Source: Pseudanabaena yagii GIHE-NHR1 (GTDB taxonomy: Bacteria; Cyanobacteriota; Cyanobacteriia; Pseudanabaenales; Pseudanabaenaceae). From it: a DNA stretch of 64,000 nt. Of this stretch, positions 1 through 8,646 are shown in pieces. The stretch spans positions 2,104,001 through 2,168,000 of the forward strand of contig NZ_JAAVJL010000001.1 in NCBI RefSeq assembly GCF_012863495.1. The letters are read 5' to 3'. The notes below the pieces were generated by a model. That model was not told the DNA's origin. It did no database searches and saw only the letters and a list, made by a program, of their open reading frames with translations. How positions within the stretch are numbered: the first letter of the stretch is position 1; every line of letters begins with the position of its first letter. The translations under genes and the position numbers were made by a program.

Positions 1-3000
1 ATTATCAGCGGACAAAAACAACTTTGTAGATACTTTTGCAACTGTGGCTTCAGGATTTTGTTTCGTCTGTAATTTACACTCTGCAATTTTCAAAGCAATA
101 GAAGCACTTCCTCCACACCAGTCTCCGTCATAGCCTTCAAACTTTTTTCTCCATAGTAATGGAAGATGGGCAAAAGGAGAATTTAACGAAAATTCCATTT
201 GAGAGTAGGATAACCACTCTTTATTTTTGTACCATCCAACCTGAGTGCCAAACTTATAATAAGTCTCAATACTCGTATCAGCCCTGTTAGAGCTACCTCC
301 AATACTATGCCAGACTAAGGTTTGTGAGCGAAAGCCAAAACGACCTCCACTATAGTACGACCATAACCAATCCAAGATTTGAAAATCCTCACAAGGCAAT
401 GATGTAACATCAGATCCACTTAACCATCCCCTTTCCTCATTCCCAGATAATTTGAGCAAAATAAATTTTGTTTCGCAATCTGCTCTTAACCAATTTTTAG
501 ATGATAGCAAATCTTTTAGTGTTGTATAGTCAATACCACTATTTGAAATAAATTCCAGATCGCAAGATCCTTCATATCTATCTAAATTGGTAAAATGATA
601 GTCATGCTTCCCAATATCCAGATAATTGTTAGCTTGATGCTGAACATTTATAGCTGTAATATATTGAGAAATTAACTCTTGAAATCTTAAATCAGAATAT
701 AAAAATCCAAAAGCTGGATCTAAATATATTAACTCGCAATATTCTTTAGTATTGAGATTTATAGCAATTTCAAGGTTTTCAAATATTTTGTCATAATTGC
801 ACTGAATAGCATAAATACTTGCTTTCTCATACCATGCAATATAGTAACGAGGATTAACTTCTATTGCTTTATTAAATGCAATAAGAGCTTCGTCATAGCG
901 ACCACGTATTCTTAAAGCAGTACCTCTATTGACCCATGATTCTTCAAATCTACCTATTCTTCTTAAGGCAGCACTACGATATAGCCATATTGTAGAAGGA
1001 TGGTTTTCATTAACTTTGTTGTATCTATCAATCCAAGGGTGAGGCAATTTAGGATCTATGTCTAGTAATTTATCATATACAGAGATTTCTTCTTCATATT
1101 TGTTTAAATGTCGAAGTATTCTAGCAATTTCGTACCAACAATATTTTAAGTCTGGATCGATCTCAGTAACTTTTACATAAGACATATAAGCGTCTTCATA
1201 TTTGCCTATAAACTCAAATGCTTTTCCTTTGTTAAACCAAGCTTTAAAGTTTGCAGGATCAGATTCAATTACTCTCTCATACGCTACTATTGCTTCTTCA
1301 TATCTGCTCTCTTCCTGAAGACTCACTCCTAAGCTAAGCCACATGTTAGAACTAACACTTGTATCCAGTTTTTCTTGATTTAGGTTTATTTTATTTCGCT
1401 CACGGTTTATCTCTGATAAATCATTATCTTCAAAGAAAGAGATTGTTTCATCATTTTCATCTGATTCGACATTAATAGGGTGCACAAATCTTGTTTTTGA
1501 CTCCAGCCTTTTTGTGTCATTTCCTATCTGAATTTCTAATTCAGATAATAATTTTGATGATTCGATAGAAATTTGTTCTATTGAATCAATGTCAGATGTT
1601 CCAGTATTTTCAATATAAGAAGATTTATTGTTTTTTAAACTATTTGTAAGGAACTGAAAGTCATTACTACTTAGGGATTTGTCTTTTGCCCATTCTAGAG
1701 AAAACAGAAGATCTTCTCCATGAAGCAGATATGAGTCATCAAGTTTACCAGATGTAAGCCAAGCAGACATTTTTTCAGAATAAGGGCAAGTTGCTACTAA
1801 GGTTTGGTCTATATTTGAGGAGGAAGTAATTTGATTAACGTTAATATCTGATCGTTGTAACTGTTCTGGATTAATATCAAGATAGTCATCTAGCCATTCG
1901 TATCCTTTTGCTAGAAGAAAATCTAAGTTTTGATCGGCAAATAAATCTGTCTCATCTGGGTGAGGCAAATATTCATCAAGATCATGCTCGTAACTTGCAC
2001 TTTTAAATGCTAAATCTTCATCTGCTAAATCCCAAAAGCGAAGTGTATTATCTGAGCCTCCAGAAACTAGTAATCGTCTATTAGGACTAAAAGACAAACT
2101 CCTAACTGTTTTTTCATGACCATTTAGATGAAACAAAATTTGACCAGAAATATCCCAAATTATAATTTTTCCTGATGTGTCACCCACAACAATTTGTTGA
2201 CTGTCTGAACTAAAACAGGCACTTGTTATCATATGAGGATAACATTCAAATTTCGCTAGTTCCTTACCATGTAAATCCCATAATCTTAACTTAAGATCCT
2301 GATTGATAGTTAACAATTTCTGGCTATCAGGGCTAAATATTATATTTTTAACCCAGTCTTGATGAGTTATCCACCGATCAAATCTTCGACCCTGAATTAA
2401 GCTTTTTAGGTAAACTAATCCCTTCTCAGAATTTGTTGCTACATATCTTCCATCTACACTAAAACTGATACCTCTGCCTCTGCCATGACTAGTATTCCAT
2501 TGCTCTAATTGTTGACCAGATCTATCCCAAAATCTTACTGTGGAATCTTCTCCCACTGTGACAACTTGTTGTCCATCTGCACTAAATGTCACATTCCAAA
2601 CTGACCCTTGATGCCCCCTAAATGAAGCAATTTGCTTCCCATTGAGATTCCATAAATAAACATCTCCATTCAAAAAGCCTGTTGAAGCTATACTCTTACC
2701 GTCAGGACTAAAACATAAGTCATTGACCTGTGTTTTATAGCAATTCCATTTAACAATTTTTTGCCCCGAAAGCTCCCATAGAACTATAGTTCCATCCCCT
2801 CCTCCTGTTGCTATTAGACTACCATCTGGGCTGAATTTAACAACATTAACTCCCTGCTTGTGGGCTTTAAGACAATTTCGCTCTTTGATGTTGCTTAGGA
2901 TCGTGTGTAAAACATAGCTAGGGGTAAAGGTAGGATAACTCTCAGGAGTAGCTTCTTTGTCAATTAGTGATCTTAGATTTTGAGCCACTTTCATGGCTAA

Positions 3001-4443
3001 GATTAACGATTCTAACTCATGCGAGTCAAACAATTCTAAAGCCCTATTAGCTTCTGCATCCAAAGCTTGAATTTCCGACTGTGTTGCTTTTCTCTTAACA
3101 TTCTGTTTTTGCTCAAATTTTTTAAATTTTTCTATAGTAGTCTCTAATTCCCTGCGAAGCGAGATTTTATCATGATTTTGGCTGGCAGTAAGGAACTGAA
3201 AGTCATTACCACTTAAGGCTTTGTCTTTTGTCCACTCTAGAGCTAATTGCAAATCTTCTCCATAAAGCAGATAAGAGTTATCAAGCTTGCTAGATGCAAG
3301 CCAAGCAGACATTTTTTCGGAATAGGGACAAAGAGATGCTAAGGCTCGATCTATCCAATTGAGGTTAAAAATTTCTCGATAAATGTGATTGTGCGAAATC
3401 AAGCGATTTTGATAGTTAATTACTAGACCAGACAGCCTTAGTTCCATTTGCTCTTGATTATTACCTTCAGCCACTACATCACAGGTTGTCAAAACCTTCC
3501 GATATAGTTCTAAAAGGCGGCTGGTACGATCGCTACGCCATAATAAGCGATCGCGAATTGTACGTAAATGTTCAGGAATATCTTGAGATTCCCAATTGTT
3601 GATAATCGCACATTTAACTAGATCTTTGACATATGTAGCTTCTGTATCTAGATCAATATATTGATCGCTAGTGAGAATTAATCGACAGATTTTTTGAGTC
3701 AAAAAGGGCTGTCCCTTTGTCCAATAGATAATTTGCCTCATTACTGCACGAGGATTAGCCGATTTAATTGCTAAGCCATTAGTCAGGGGCTGAGCTTCCT
3801 CAATTTCAAAACCTTTTAACTCGATCGCTCGACCGATATTAAAAGGTGTACTAATATGCTTGTTTTGGATTAAATCGGAGGGTGTAGCGACTCCAAGCAA
3901 AACAAAAGTTAATTGGTTAAACTTAGGTCGATCAGCGCGGCTATTGTAAAATGCACGAATTGCGGCAAAGAAATCATCAGCATTAAAAGGAAGACTGAGA
4001 ACACTATCAATCTCATCGATAAAAATGACAATCTTTTGAGAAATATTTTCTAATAGAACTTCTTCGATAAATTCGCTAAACCTCTGAACTGATGAAATGA
4101 GATCGTGATCGCGCCACCAAGTCCTTAAATTAAACCTATCGCTTAACTTAAAACCACTGACTAAATTTCGCACAATACTGGCATACCACTGATCGGCAGT
4201 GAGATTTTGGCTGCCAATAGAAGTCATATCAATCTCCACACAGGCAAAACCCTCCTCCTGCAATCTCTGCATTGTCTGTACTCGCAAGCTAGACTTACCC
4301 ATCTGTCTAGAATTCAGCACATAACAAAACTCTCCCGCCTTGATCCCCGCAAACAAGTCTTCGTCAGCTTGCCGCCGCACATAGGTAGGAGCATTTGCAG
4401 GGAGGCATCCTCCTGCTTGATAGGTATAGTTGCTACTGGTCAT
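1..4443 (-). CDS. AAA_35 ATPase-WD40-TPR-GUN4 signalling protein (partial, C-terminus off window)
   Basis: An uninterrupted minus-strand reading frame of 1481 codons starts at ATG 4443 and leaves the window at position 1. The N-terminus is an AAA_35 (STAND-like) ATPase with Walker A NSRQMGKSS near residue 45. Seven WD40 repeats follow (about 2870-2025, residues 525-806), enough for one closed propeller. About six TPR motifs come next (about 1360-800). A GUN4-like domain (about 530-200) carries LPCEDFQILDWLW and GGRFGFRSQ. A stretch of about 48 residues (MSAWLASSKLDNSYLLYGED and following) occurs on both sides of the propeller. The start overlaps the stop of the upstream kinase gene in an ATGA junction, so the two are probably translated together. 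GUN4 binds porphyrins in the chlorophyll branch; here it may act as a sensor input, which is inference. Confidence 0.88.
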   Translation of the reverse strand, partial: MTSSNYTYQAGGCLPANAPTYVRRQADEDLFAGIKAGEFCYVLNSRQMGKSSLRVQTMQRLQEEGFACVEIDMTSIGSQNLTADQWYASIVRNLVSGFKLSDRFNLRTWWRDHDLISSVQRFSEFIEEVLLENISQKIVIFIDEIDSVLSLPFNADDFFAAIRAFYNSRADRPKFNQLTFVLLGVATPSDLIQNKHISTPFNIGRAIELKGFEIEEAQPLTNGLAIKSANPRAVMRQIIYWTKGQPFLTQKICRLILTSDQYIDLDTEATYVKDLVKCAIINNWESQDIPEHLRTIRDRLLWRSDRTSRLLELYRKVLTTCDVVAEGNNQEQMELRLSGLVINYQNRLISHNHIYREIFNLNWIDRALASLCPYSEKMSAWLASSKLDNSYLLYGEDLQLALEWTKDKALSGNDFQFLTASQNHDKISLRRELETTIEKFKKFEQKQNVKRKATQSEIQALDAEANRALELFDSHELESLILAMKVAQNLRSLIDKEATPESYPTFTPSYVLHTILSNIKERNCLKAHKQGVNVVKFSPDGSLIATGGGDGTIVLWELSGQKIVKWNCYKTQVNDLCFSPDGKSIASTGFLNGDVYLWNLNGKQIASFRGHQGSVWNVTFSADGQQVVTVGEDSTVRFWDRSGQQLEQWNTSHGRGRGISFSVDGRYVATNSEKGLVYLKSLIQGRRFDRWITHQDWVKNIIFSPDSQKLLTINQDLKLRLWDLHGKELAKFECYPHMITSACFSSDSQQIVVGDTSGKIIIWDISGQILFHLNGHEKTVRSLSFSPNRRLLVSGGSDNTLRFWDLADEDLAFKSASYEHDLDEYLPHPDETDLFADQNLDFLLAKGYEWLDDYLDINPEQLQRSDINVNQITSSSNIDQTLVATCPYSEKMSAWLTSGKLDDSYLLHGEDLLFSLEWAKDKSLSSNDFQFLTNSLKNNKSSYIENTGTSDIDSIEQISIESSKLLSELEIQIGNDTKRLESKTRFVHPINVESDENDETISFFEDNDLSEINRERNKINLNQEKLDTSVSSNMWLSLGVSLQEESRYEEAIVAYERVIESDPANFKAWFNKGKAFEFIGKYEDAYMSYVKVTEIDPDLKYCWYEIARILRHLNKYEEEISVYDKLLDIDPKLPHPWIDRYNKVNENHPSTIWLYRSAALRRIGRFEESWVNRGTALRIRGRYDEALIAFNKAIEVNPRYYIAWYEKASIYAIQCNYDKIFENLEIAINLNTKEYCELIYLDPAFGFLYSDLRFQELISQYITAINVQHQANNYLDIGKHDYHFTNLDRYEGSCDLEFISNSGIDYTTLKDLLSSKNWLRADCETKFILLKLSGNEERGWLSGSDVTSLPCEDFQILDWLWSYYSGGRFGFRSQTLVWHSIGGSSNRADTSIETYYKFGTQVGWYKNKEWLSYSQMEFSLNSPFAHLPLLWRKKFEGYDGDWCGGSASIALKIAECKLQTKQNPEATVAKVSTKLFLSADN

Positions 4444-6356
4444 AGATGATCACCCACTTCTAGACGATCGCTAAAATAGATCTGATACAGATTACATCTT
4501 GGAATTACGTCATTACCTTGTCGCAAGGTTAAACCCATACTATCCAATTTAAAGGTTTCCTCAGAAGGTAATCTTACAGGAGCACTGCTGCTCACTACCT
4601 TTTTCATTGCTTTTGCTAGTTTAGGATTTTGCTCAAGGTTCCATAAATGACGACGGAGATGATCGCTGTAGATTCCTGCTTCCGTCGGCGCAGTACTTAA
4701 CATATAGTCAAGATTGGCACTGTTTCGGGCTATGTAATACAGCGCAACGCGCACCAGATAGGGATGTCCACCCAACATTGCCATTAGTTTTTCTATCTGA
4801 GCATCTGTCCAATCTAACCGATGTCGATCTACTAGATCGCTCACCTGTGCTTGAGAGAACTCGCGTAACTCGATCGGCAATCCTACATTAAATGGTGATT
4901 GATTGATATTGAGAGGAATATAAACTTCCTGAGAATGCACAACAATTAGGCGTAAACGCTTCCATAGATCATCACTTTTAGCAGCTTCGTGCCAAGCTCT
5001 AAGCAAGCCAAAGAAGTCCTCAGCGATCACGCGATATTGAAAGATTAGATCGACCTCATCGAGAGATAATGCCAAAGCTCCATCAATATTTGGTAGTACA
5101 AAATCCTCAAAATAAGCTGTACAATTATCTTTACTGCCAAAAATATCATCCCAAGAATCACTAATCTTTGTTTTTAGCTTGAGTTGCCTTCCCACATTTG
5201 CACAGAACCAACGCAAAAACTTATCGAGATCAGCAAATACCGAGCTATCTGCACTTTGAAAGTTGAGAGAAACAGCTTGACATCCCTTTTGGTTGGCATA
5301 ATGCAAGATTTTACACATCAACGACGATTTCCCCATCTGTCTTGGAGCCTTAATACGGATTAGTGCTCCATTCTTCTCAATTGCCTCATAACAGTCCTGC
5401 TCGACAGGAGGACGATTAACATAAAAAATCGAATTAGTTGCTACCTGTCCATCTGGTTCTTCTAAATGGTGCTGGAGATCGCTATTTCGCAAAATCGTAG
5501 TTTTGTTGCTATTACTCAACAAATTTGATAGGGCATCTAGAGCCGACGCTCCATCTTCATAACGCTGACGATAGTCATAGCGCACCATTTTATCTAATAG
5601 AGAAATTAGTTTGGGGCTAATGGAATCTACTAAATTTTGCCAGACGAGTTCATTTGTGTCTCTATCTTTAGGGATTTTGAGACAGTCCTTAATTCCCGTC
5701 AATGCTTGGATACAAACCATTCCTACGGCATAGATATCACTACTAAATTGAGGATGCCCTGCAATTTGTTCACAGGGCATATATCCGAGGGAGCCAATTA
5801 CCAAAGTTTGACTAGTTGTCTGAGCATCGCTGCCTTGGGGTGTTGTTTTTGTACCTAATGCTTTTACAGCGCCAAAGTCAATCAGAATAATTTTGCGATC
5901 GCTGTTTCGGCGCATTAAATTAGCAGGTTTAATATCGCGATGAATTACTTGCGATCGATGTACAAATGCAAGAACTTGCAAAATATCTTGCAGAAAGATC
6001 AAAACTTCATCTTGACTCCAAGGCTGTTCGTCTATTATTTCGTGATCGAGTGTGTGCCCATCCACAAGCTCTTGGACTAAATAGAACTCACCATTCTGTT
6101 CAAGGTGAGCAAATAAACGAGGGATTTGATCGTGGTTTCCTAAATAATGTAGAGTCTTGGCTTCTCGGTCAAATAGGCGTTTCGCAATTTCTAAATCCTG
6201 TGGGCTAGCAAATTTCGGTTTAAGTTGCTTCACCACACAAAGAGGGAAATCTGGTAGTTGATTATCCTTTGCCAAAAAAGTCTGACCAAAACCACCACCA
6301 CCTAGTGGGCTAATAATCTCATATCGTCCAGCAAGAACGGACTCATTATTAGTCAT
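4440..6356 (-). CDS. Serine/threonine protein kinase fused to AAA_35 ATPase
   Basis: This 638-aa protein has an N-terminal Hanks-type kinase domain (residues about 10-275). It shows a glycine loop GGGGFGQTF, catalytic loop HRDIKPAN and metal-binding DFGAVK. The usual APE/PPE motif of the activation segment reads PCEQ. The second half (about 305-610) is an AAA_35 ATPase with RQMGKSSLM as Walker A and LSLDEVDLIF as Walker B. No membrane segment or signal peptide is evident, so it is probably cytoplasmic. It overlaps the next gene by 4 bp, and that gene carries the same ATPase family, so they likely form one signalling unit. The substrate cannot be read from sequence. Confidence 0.9.
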   Translation of the reverse strand: MTNNESVLAGRYEIISPLGGGGFGQTFLAKDNQLPDFPLCVVKQLKPKFASPQDLEIAKRLFDREAKTLHYLGNHDQIPRLFAHLEQNGEFYLVQELVDGHTLDHEIIDEQPWSQDEVLIFLQDILQVLAFVHRSQVIHRDIKPANLMRRNSDRKIILIDFGAVKALGTKTTPQGSDAQTTSQTLVIGSLGYMPCEQIAGHPQFSSDIYAVGMVCIQALTGIKDCLKIPKDRDTNELVWQNLVDSISPKLISLLDKMVRYDYRQRYEDGASALDALSNLLSNSNKTTILRNSDLQHHLEEPDGQVATNSIFYVNRPPVEQDCYEAIEKNGALIRIKAPRQMGKSSLMCKILHYANQKGCQAVSLNFQSADSSVFADLDKFLRWFCANVGRQLKLKTKISDSWDDIFGSKDNCTAYFEDFVLPNIDGALALSLDEVDLIFQYRVIAEDFFGLLRAWHEAAKSDDLWKRLRLIVVHSQEVYIPLNINQSPFNVGLPIELREFSQAQVSDLVDRHRLDWTDAQIEKLMAMLGGHPYLVRVALYYIARNSANLDYMLSTAPTEAGIYSDHLRRHLWNLEQNPKLAKAMKKVVSSSAPVRLPSEETFKLDSMGLTLRQGNDVIPRCNLYQIYFSDRLEVGDHL

Positions 6357-6470
6357 ACTTTTGCCTAAATTGCCTAAATTATTTATGCAGAATTCATGCA
6401 GATTTATAAATTTTTAGATCTGTAGCTGAATAAATACTTGAGCGAGATTATAACTCTTTTCAAGCAAGTG

Positions 6471-6519
6471 AAGCACAGGTGTATTTCTTATTCTTTGGCA
6501 GAGAAATACACCTGTGCTT
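6471..6519. repeat. 18-bp inverted repeat upstream of kinase operon
   Basis: Arms of 18 bp (AAGCACAGGTGTATTTCT and its complement) flank a 13-nt loop. It lies upstream of the kinase gene start and has no clear T-run. It may be an old terminator of the gene that was here before the insertion sequence, or a regulatory hairpin. Confidence 0.6.
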
Positions 6520-6579
6520 TGCTCTATCTATAGTCAATTCAAATAAGAACCAGAGGGAAGAACGATGTGTTATAAATCC

Positions 6580-6655
6580 AACCCAAATTACTGTTTCATG
6601 CTGTACGTGCGAAACAGTAATTTGAATTTTAGGTTTACTTATGCCTAACTACTTG
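6580..6655. repeat. Dispersed palindromic repeat, copy 1
   Basis: The palindrome core (6584-6624, AATTACTGTTTC and GAAACAGTAATT) is followed by a conserved tail with TTATGCCTAACTA. The same element with a better-preserved stem lies at 33469-33545, also upstream of a kinase gene. The rest of 6357-6735 holds no gene I can support. Confidence 0.6.
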
Positions 6656-6735
6656 GGACTTTTACTAAAAAAGTGCTCTGACCTGCGATAAAACTGCATA
6701 GTTTAAAACGATCTAGTTATATTACAAAATCATGA

Positions 6736-7790
6736 GGCTTTGTTGCATGAATAAAAAGAAGCCAAAAGATGGAGGATCTTAGAAAATTAACGAACAACAG
6801 GAGAGGAGAGAGGTTTAGCCAGTTGAATCATGCGATTAAGAGCAGCACATTTGATGAACAACTCAACCGCCTGATTGTCAAATTTACGAGAACATAAAGT
6901 AGCACCAAAGATTTTTTTGAAACGAAACATCGTAGTTTCTGCCAAAGAGCGCCGATGATAACCTGAGTCACGTTTCCATTTTTTACGCCCATGTTTACGG
7001 ATATAACGGAGATTTTGGTCACGCGGATGTGGTGGAGCATTGGTATTGCCATGCTGCCAGATTTTGGCATCTTTGCGCGGAGGAATCACGGCTTTAGCAC
7101 CATGTTGGGCAATCTCGTCATAACAATGACGATGGTCATAAGCTCCATCTGCGGAAACTTGAGCAATTTCAGCATCAATCGCATCGAGAATATCGGCGAG
7201 TACTTCTCCATCGTGGCAATCATTCGTGGTGACGACCGCAGCCAGTATTTCTCCTGTTGATTCATCGGCTCCTAGGTGTAATTTGCGCCATGTCCGTCTC
7301 TTACTAATTCCATGCTGCCGTGTTTTCCATTCCCCTTCGCCGTATACTTTGATCCCTGTCGAATCAACTACTACATGCACTGCTCCCTGTTTCGGGATTA
7401 CTGGTAAGGTCACACTTAAACTTGCTGTCCGTCTTGACACGGTGCTGTGGTCTGGTACTGGTAAATCTATTCCCATCAAGGCAAATATTGACTCTAACAG
7501 TCCTTGCGTTTGTCTTCCTGCTTGCTGATATACCGCTTTGACCGTGATAAATGTCGCTATTGCTATATCACTGTAATCTTTGGAAGCTCCCCGTTTGCCA
7601 CTTAATGTTTGATTTAACCATCCTTCAATTACTTCTTCGCTCATCCAAAAAGTCAGGCTTCCTCTTTGTTTTAGCCCTGCGTTATACTCTGTCCAGTTGC
7701 GGATCTCATGTTTCTGTGTCATTTGCTGGGACTCCATCTCCTGATTTTTATCTAATTTACCTTCTCTTCCCCTTTTTATGCAACAACGCC
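6736..7790 (-). mobile_element. IS5-family insertion sequence, IS903 group
   Basis: The element is 1055 bp long. Its terminal repeats begin GGCTTTGTTGCAT (6736-6748) and, on the other strand, GGCGTTGTTGCAT (7778-7790). The host sequence AAATCATGA is duplicated on both sides (6727-6735 and 7791-7799), a 9-bp target duplication as expected for the IS903 group. One complete transposase is inside, so the copy looks intact and fairly recent. It sits between the kinase operon and the peptidase-like gene and does not disrupt a visible frame. Confidence 0.93.
6787..7722 (-). CDS. IS903-type DDE transposase
   Basis: This is a 311-aa transposase of the IS5 family. The N-terminal motif NWTEYNAGLKQRGSLTFW is characteristic of the IS903 group. 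DDE residues are visible in VVVDSTGIKVYG, SADGAYDH and the C-terminal RRSLAETTMFRFK. The open frame extends upstream to 7797, but that start lies in host target-site DNA outside the element. I prefer ATG 7722, which has GGAG nine bases upstream and gives a length close to other IS903 transposases. ATG 7737 is the alternative. Confidence 0.9.
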   Translation of the reverse strand: MTQKHEIRNWTEYNAGLKQRGSLTFWMSEEVIEGWLNQTLSGKRGASKDYSDIAIATFITVKAVYQQAGRQTQGLLESIFALMGIDLPVPDHSTVSRRTASLSVTLPVIPKQGAVHVVVDSTGIKVYGEGEWKTRQHGISKRRTWRKLHLGADESTGEILAAVVTTNDCHDGEVLADILDAIDAEIAQVSADGAYDHRHCYDEIAQHGAKAVIPPRKDAKIWQHGNTNAPPHPRDQNLRYIRKHGRKKWKRDSGYHRRSLAETTMFRFKKIFGATLCSRKFDNQAVELFIKCAALNRMIQLAKPLSSPVVR

Positions 7791-7841
7791 AAATCATGAG
7801 CTAAATGTTTTAAATCAGCATAGTTATATATTACAAAAGTC

Positions 7842-8591
7842 ATGAACGAAATTGATGTTCTCAAGCGATTTTTAGCAGTTCCATTAGGAAACTCAGATCC
7901 TATCTTTCAGTATTTCTCGAATCTACCAAATAGAGAGATTATTTTTCGTGGAGAACGACCTAAACGATTCCTTTATATTAGAGGGAAACGCCAAAATAAA
8001 GTTGTATTGGTGGCTCATGCCGATACGGTCTGGGATAGCTTGACAGGCAGGGATGAGGATACTAGACATGAATTAGTTTTTAGCAATGGAATATTTAGAT
8101 CTTCCAGTACCATCTGTGGAATTGGTGCAGATGATCGGGCTGGATGTGCCATGCTGTGGTTACTTAAAGATTTAGGGCACTCATTACTTATCACAGATGG
8201 CGAGGAAGTAGGAGGGATAGGAAGTAATTGGCTAATGGACGATCCAACAAATGCTGACATTGCTCAAGAAATAAATAGAGAACATCAGTTTATGGTTCAG
8301 TTGGATCGTCGTCATGGCAAAGATTTTAAGTGCTACTCTGTTGGCACAGATGCATTTCGTAACTATTTACTTCGGGTAACGGGATATACAGAGCCAGATC
8401 GTTTTTCTTTTACGGATATTGTGACATTATGCCGAGACATTACTGGAGTTAATCTCAGTATTGGATACCGTCACGAGCATTCATCACAAGAAAGCTTGTC
8501 CGTAGAGGAATGGCAAAATACTCTAAATCTATGTCGCAGATGGCTATCGAATGATTATTTGCCAAGGTTTTCGCTTACAAAGCCTAACTAA
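7842..8591 (+). CDS. M20/M28/M42-like metallopeptidase-fold protein
   Basis: This 249-aa protein has the dinuclear-zinc peptidase motif order: HADTVWD, GADDRAG, DGEEVGG and a late EHSSQE histidine. The aspartate in LDRR and the sequence TDAF fit between them. The length is short for M20/M28 enzymes and there is no lid domain. It has no signal peptide, so it is probably cytoplasmic. The substrate is unknown. The insertion sequence ends only about 50 bp upstream and may have displaced its native promoter. Confidence 0.7.
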   Translation: MNEIDVLKRFLAVPLGNSDPIFQYFSNLPNREIIFRGERPKRFLYIRGKRQNKVVLVAHADTVWDSLTGRDEDTRHELVFSNGIFRSSSTICGIGADDRAGCAMLWLLKDLGHSLLITDGEEVGGIGSNWLMDDPTNADIAQEINREHQFMVQLDRRHGKDFKCYSVGTDAFRNYLLRVTGYTEPDRFSFTDIVTLCRDITGVNLSIGYRHEHSSQESLSVEEWQNTLNLCRRWLSNDYLPRFSLTKPN

Positions 8592-8646
8592 CTGGCTAAA
8601 CCAGATTGCGATAAGATGGGCATAGTCCTCGTTTTGATAGAAAAGC

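Noticed and set aside
7723-7797. Longer N-terminus of the IS903-type transposase
   Set aside because: The first codons would lie in host DNA and the terminal repeat; a later ATG fits the family.
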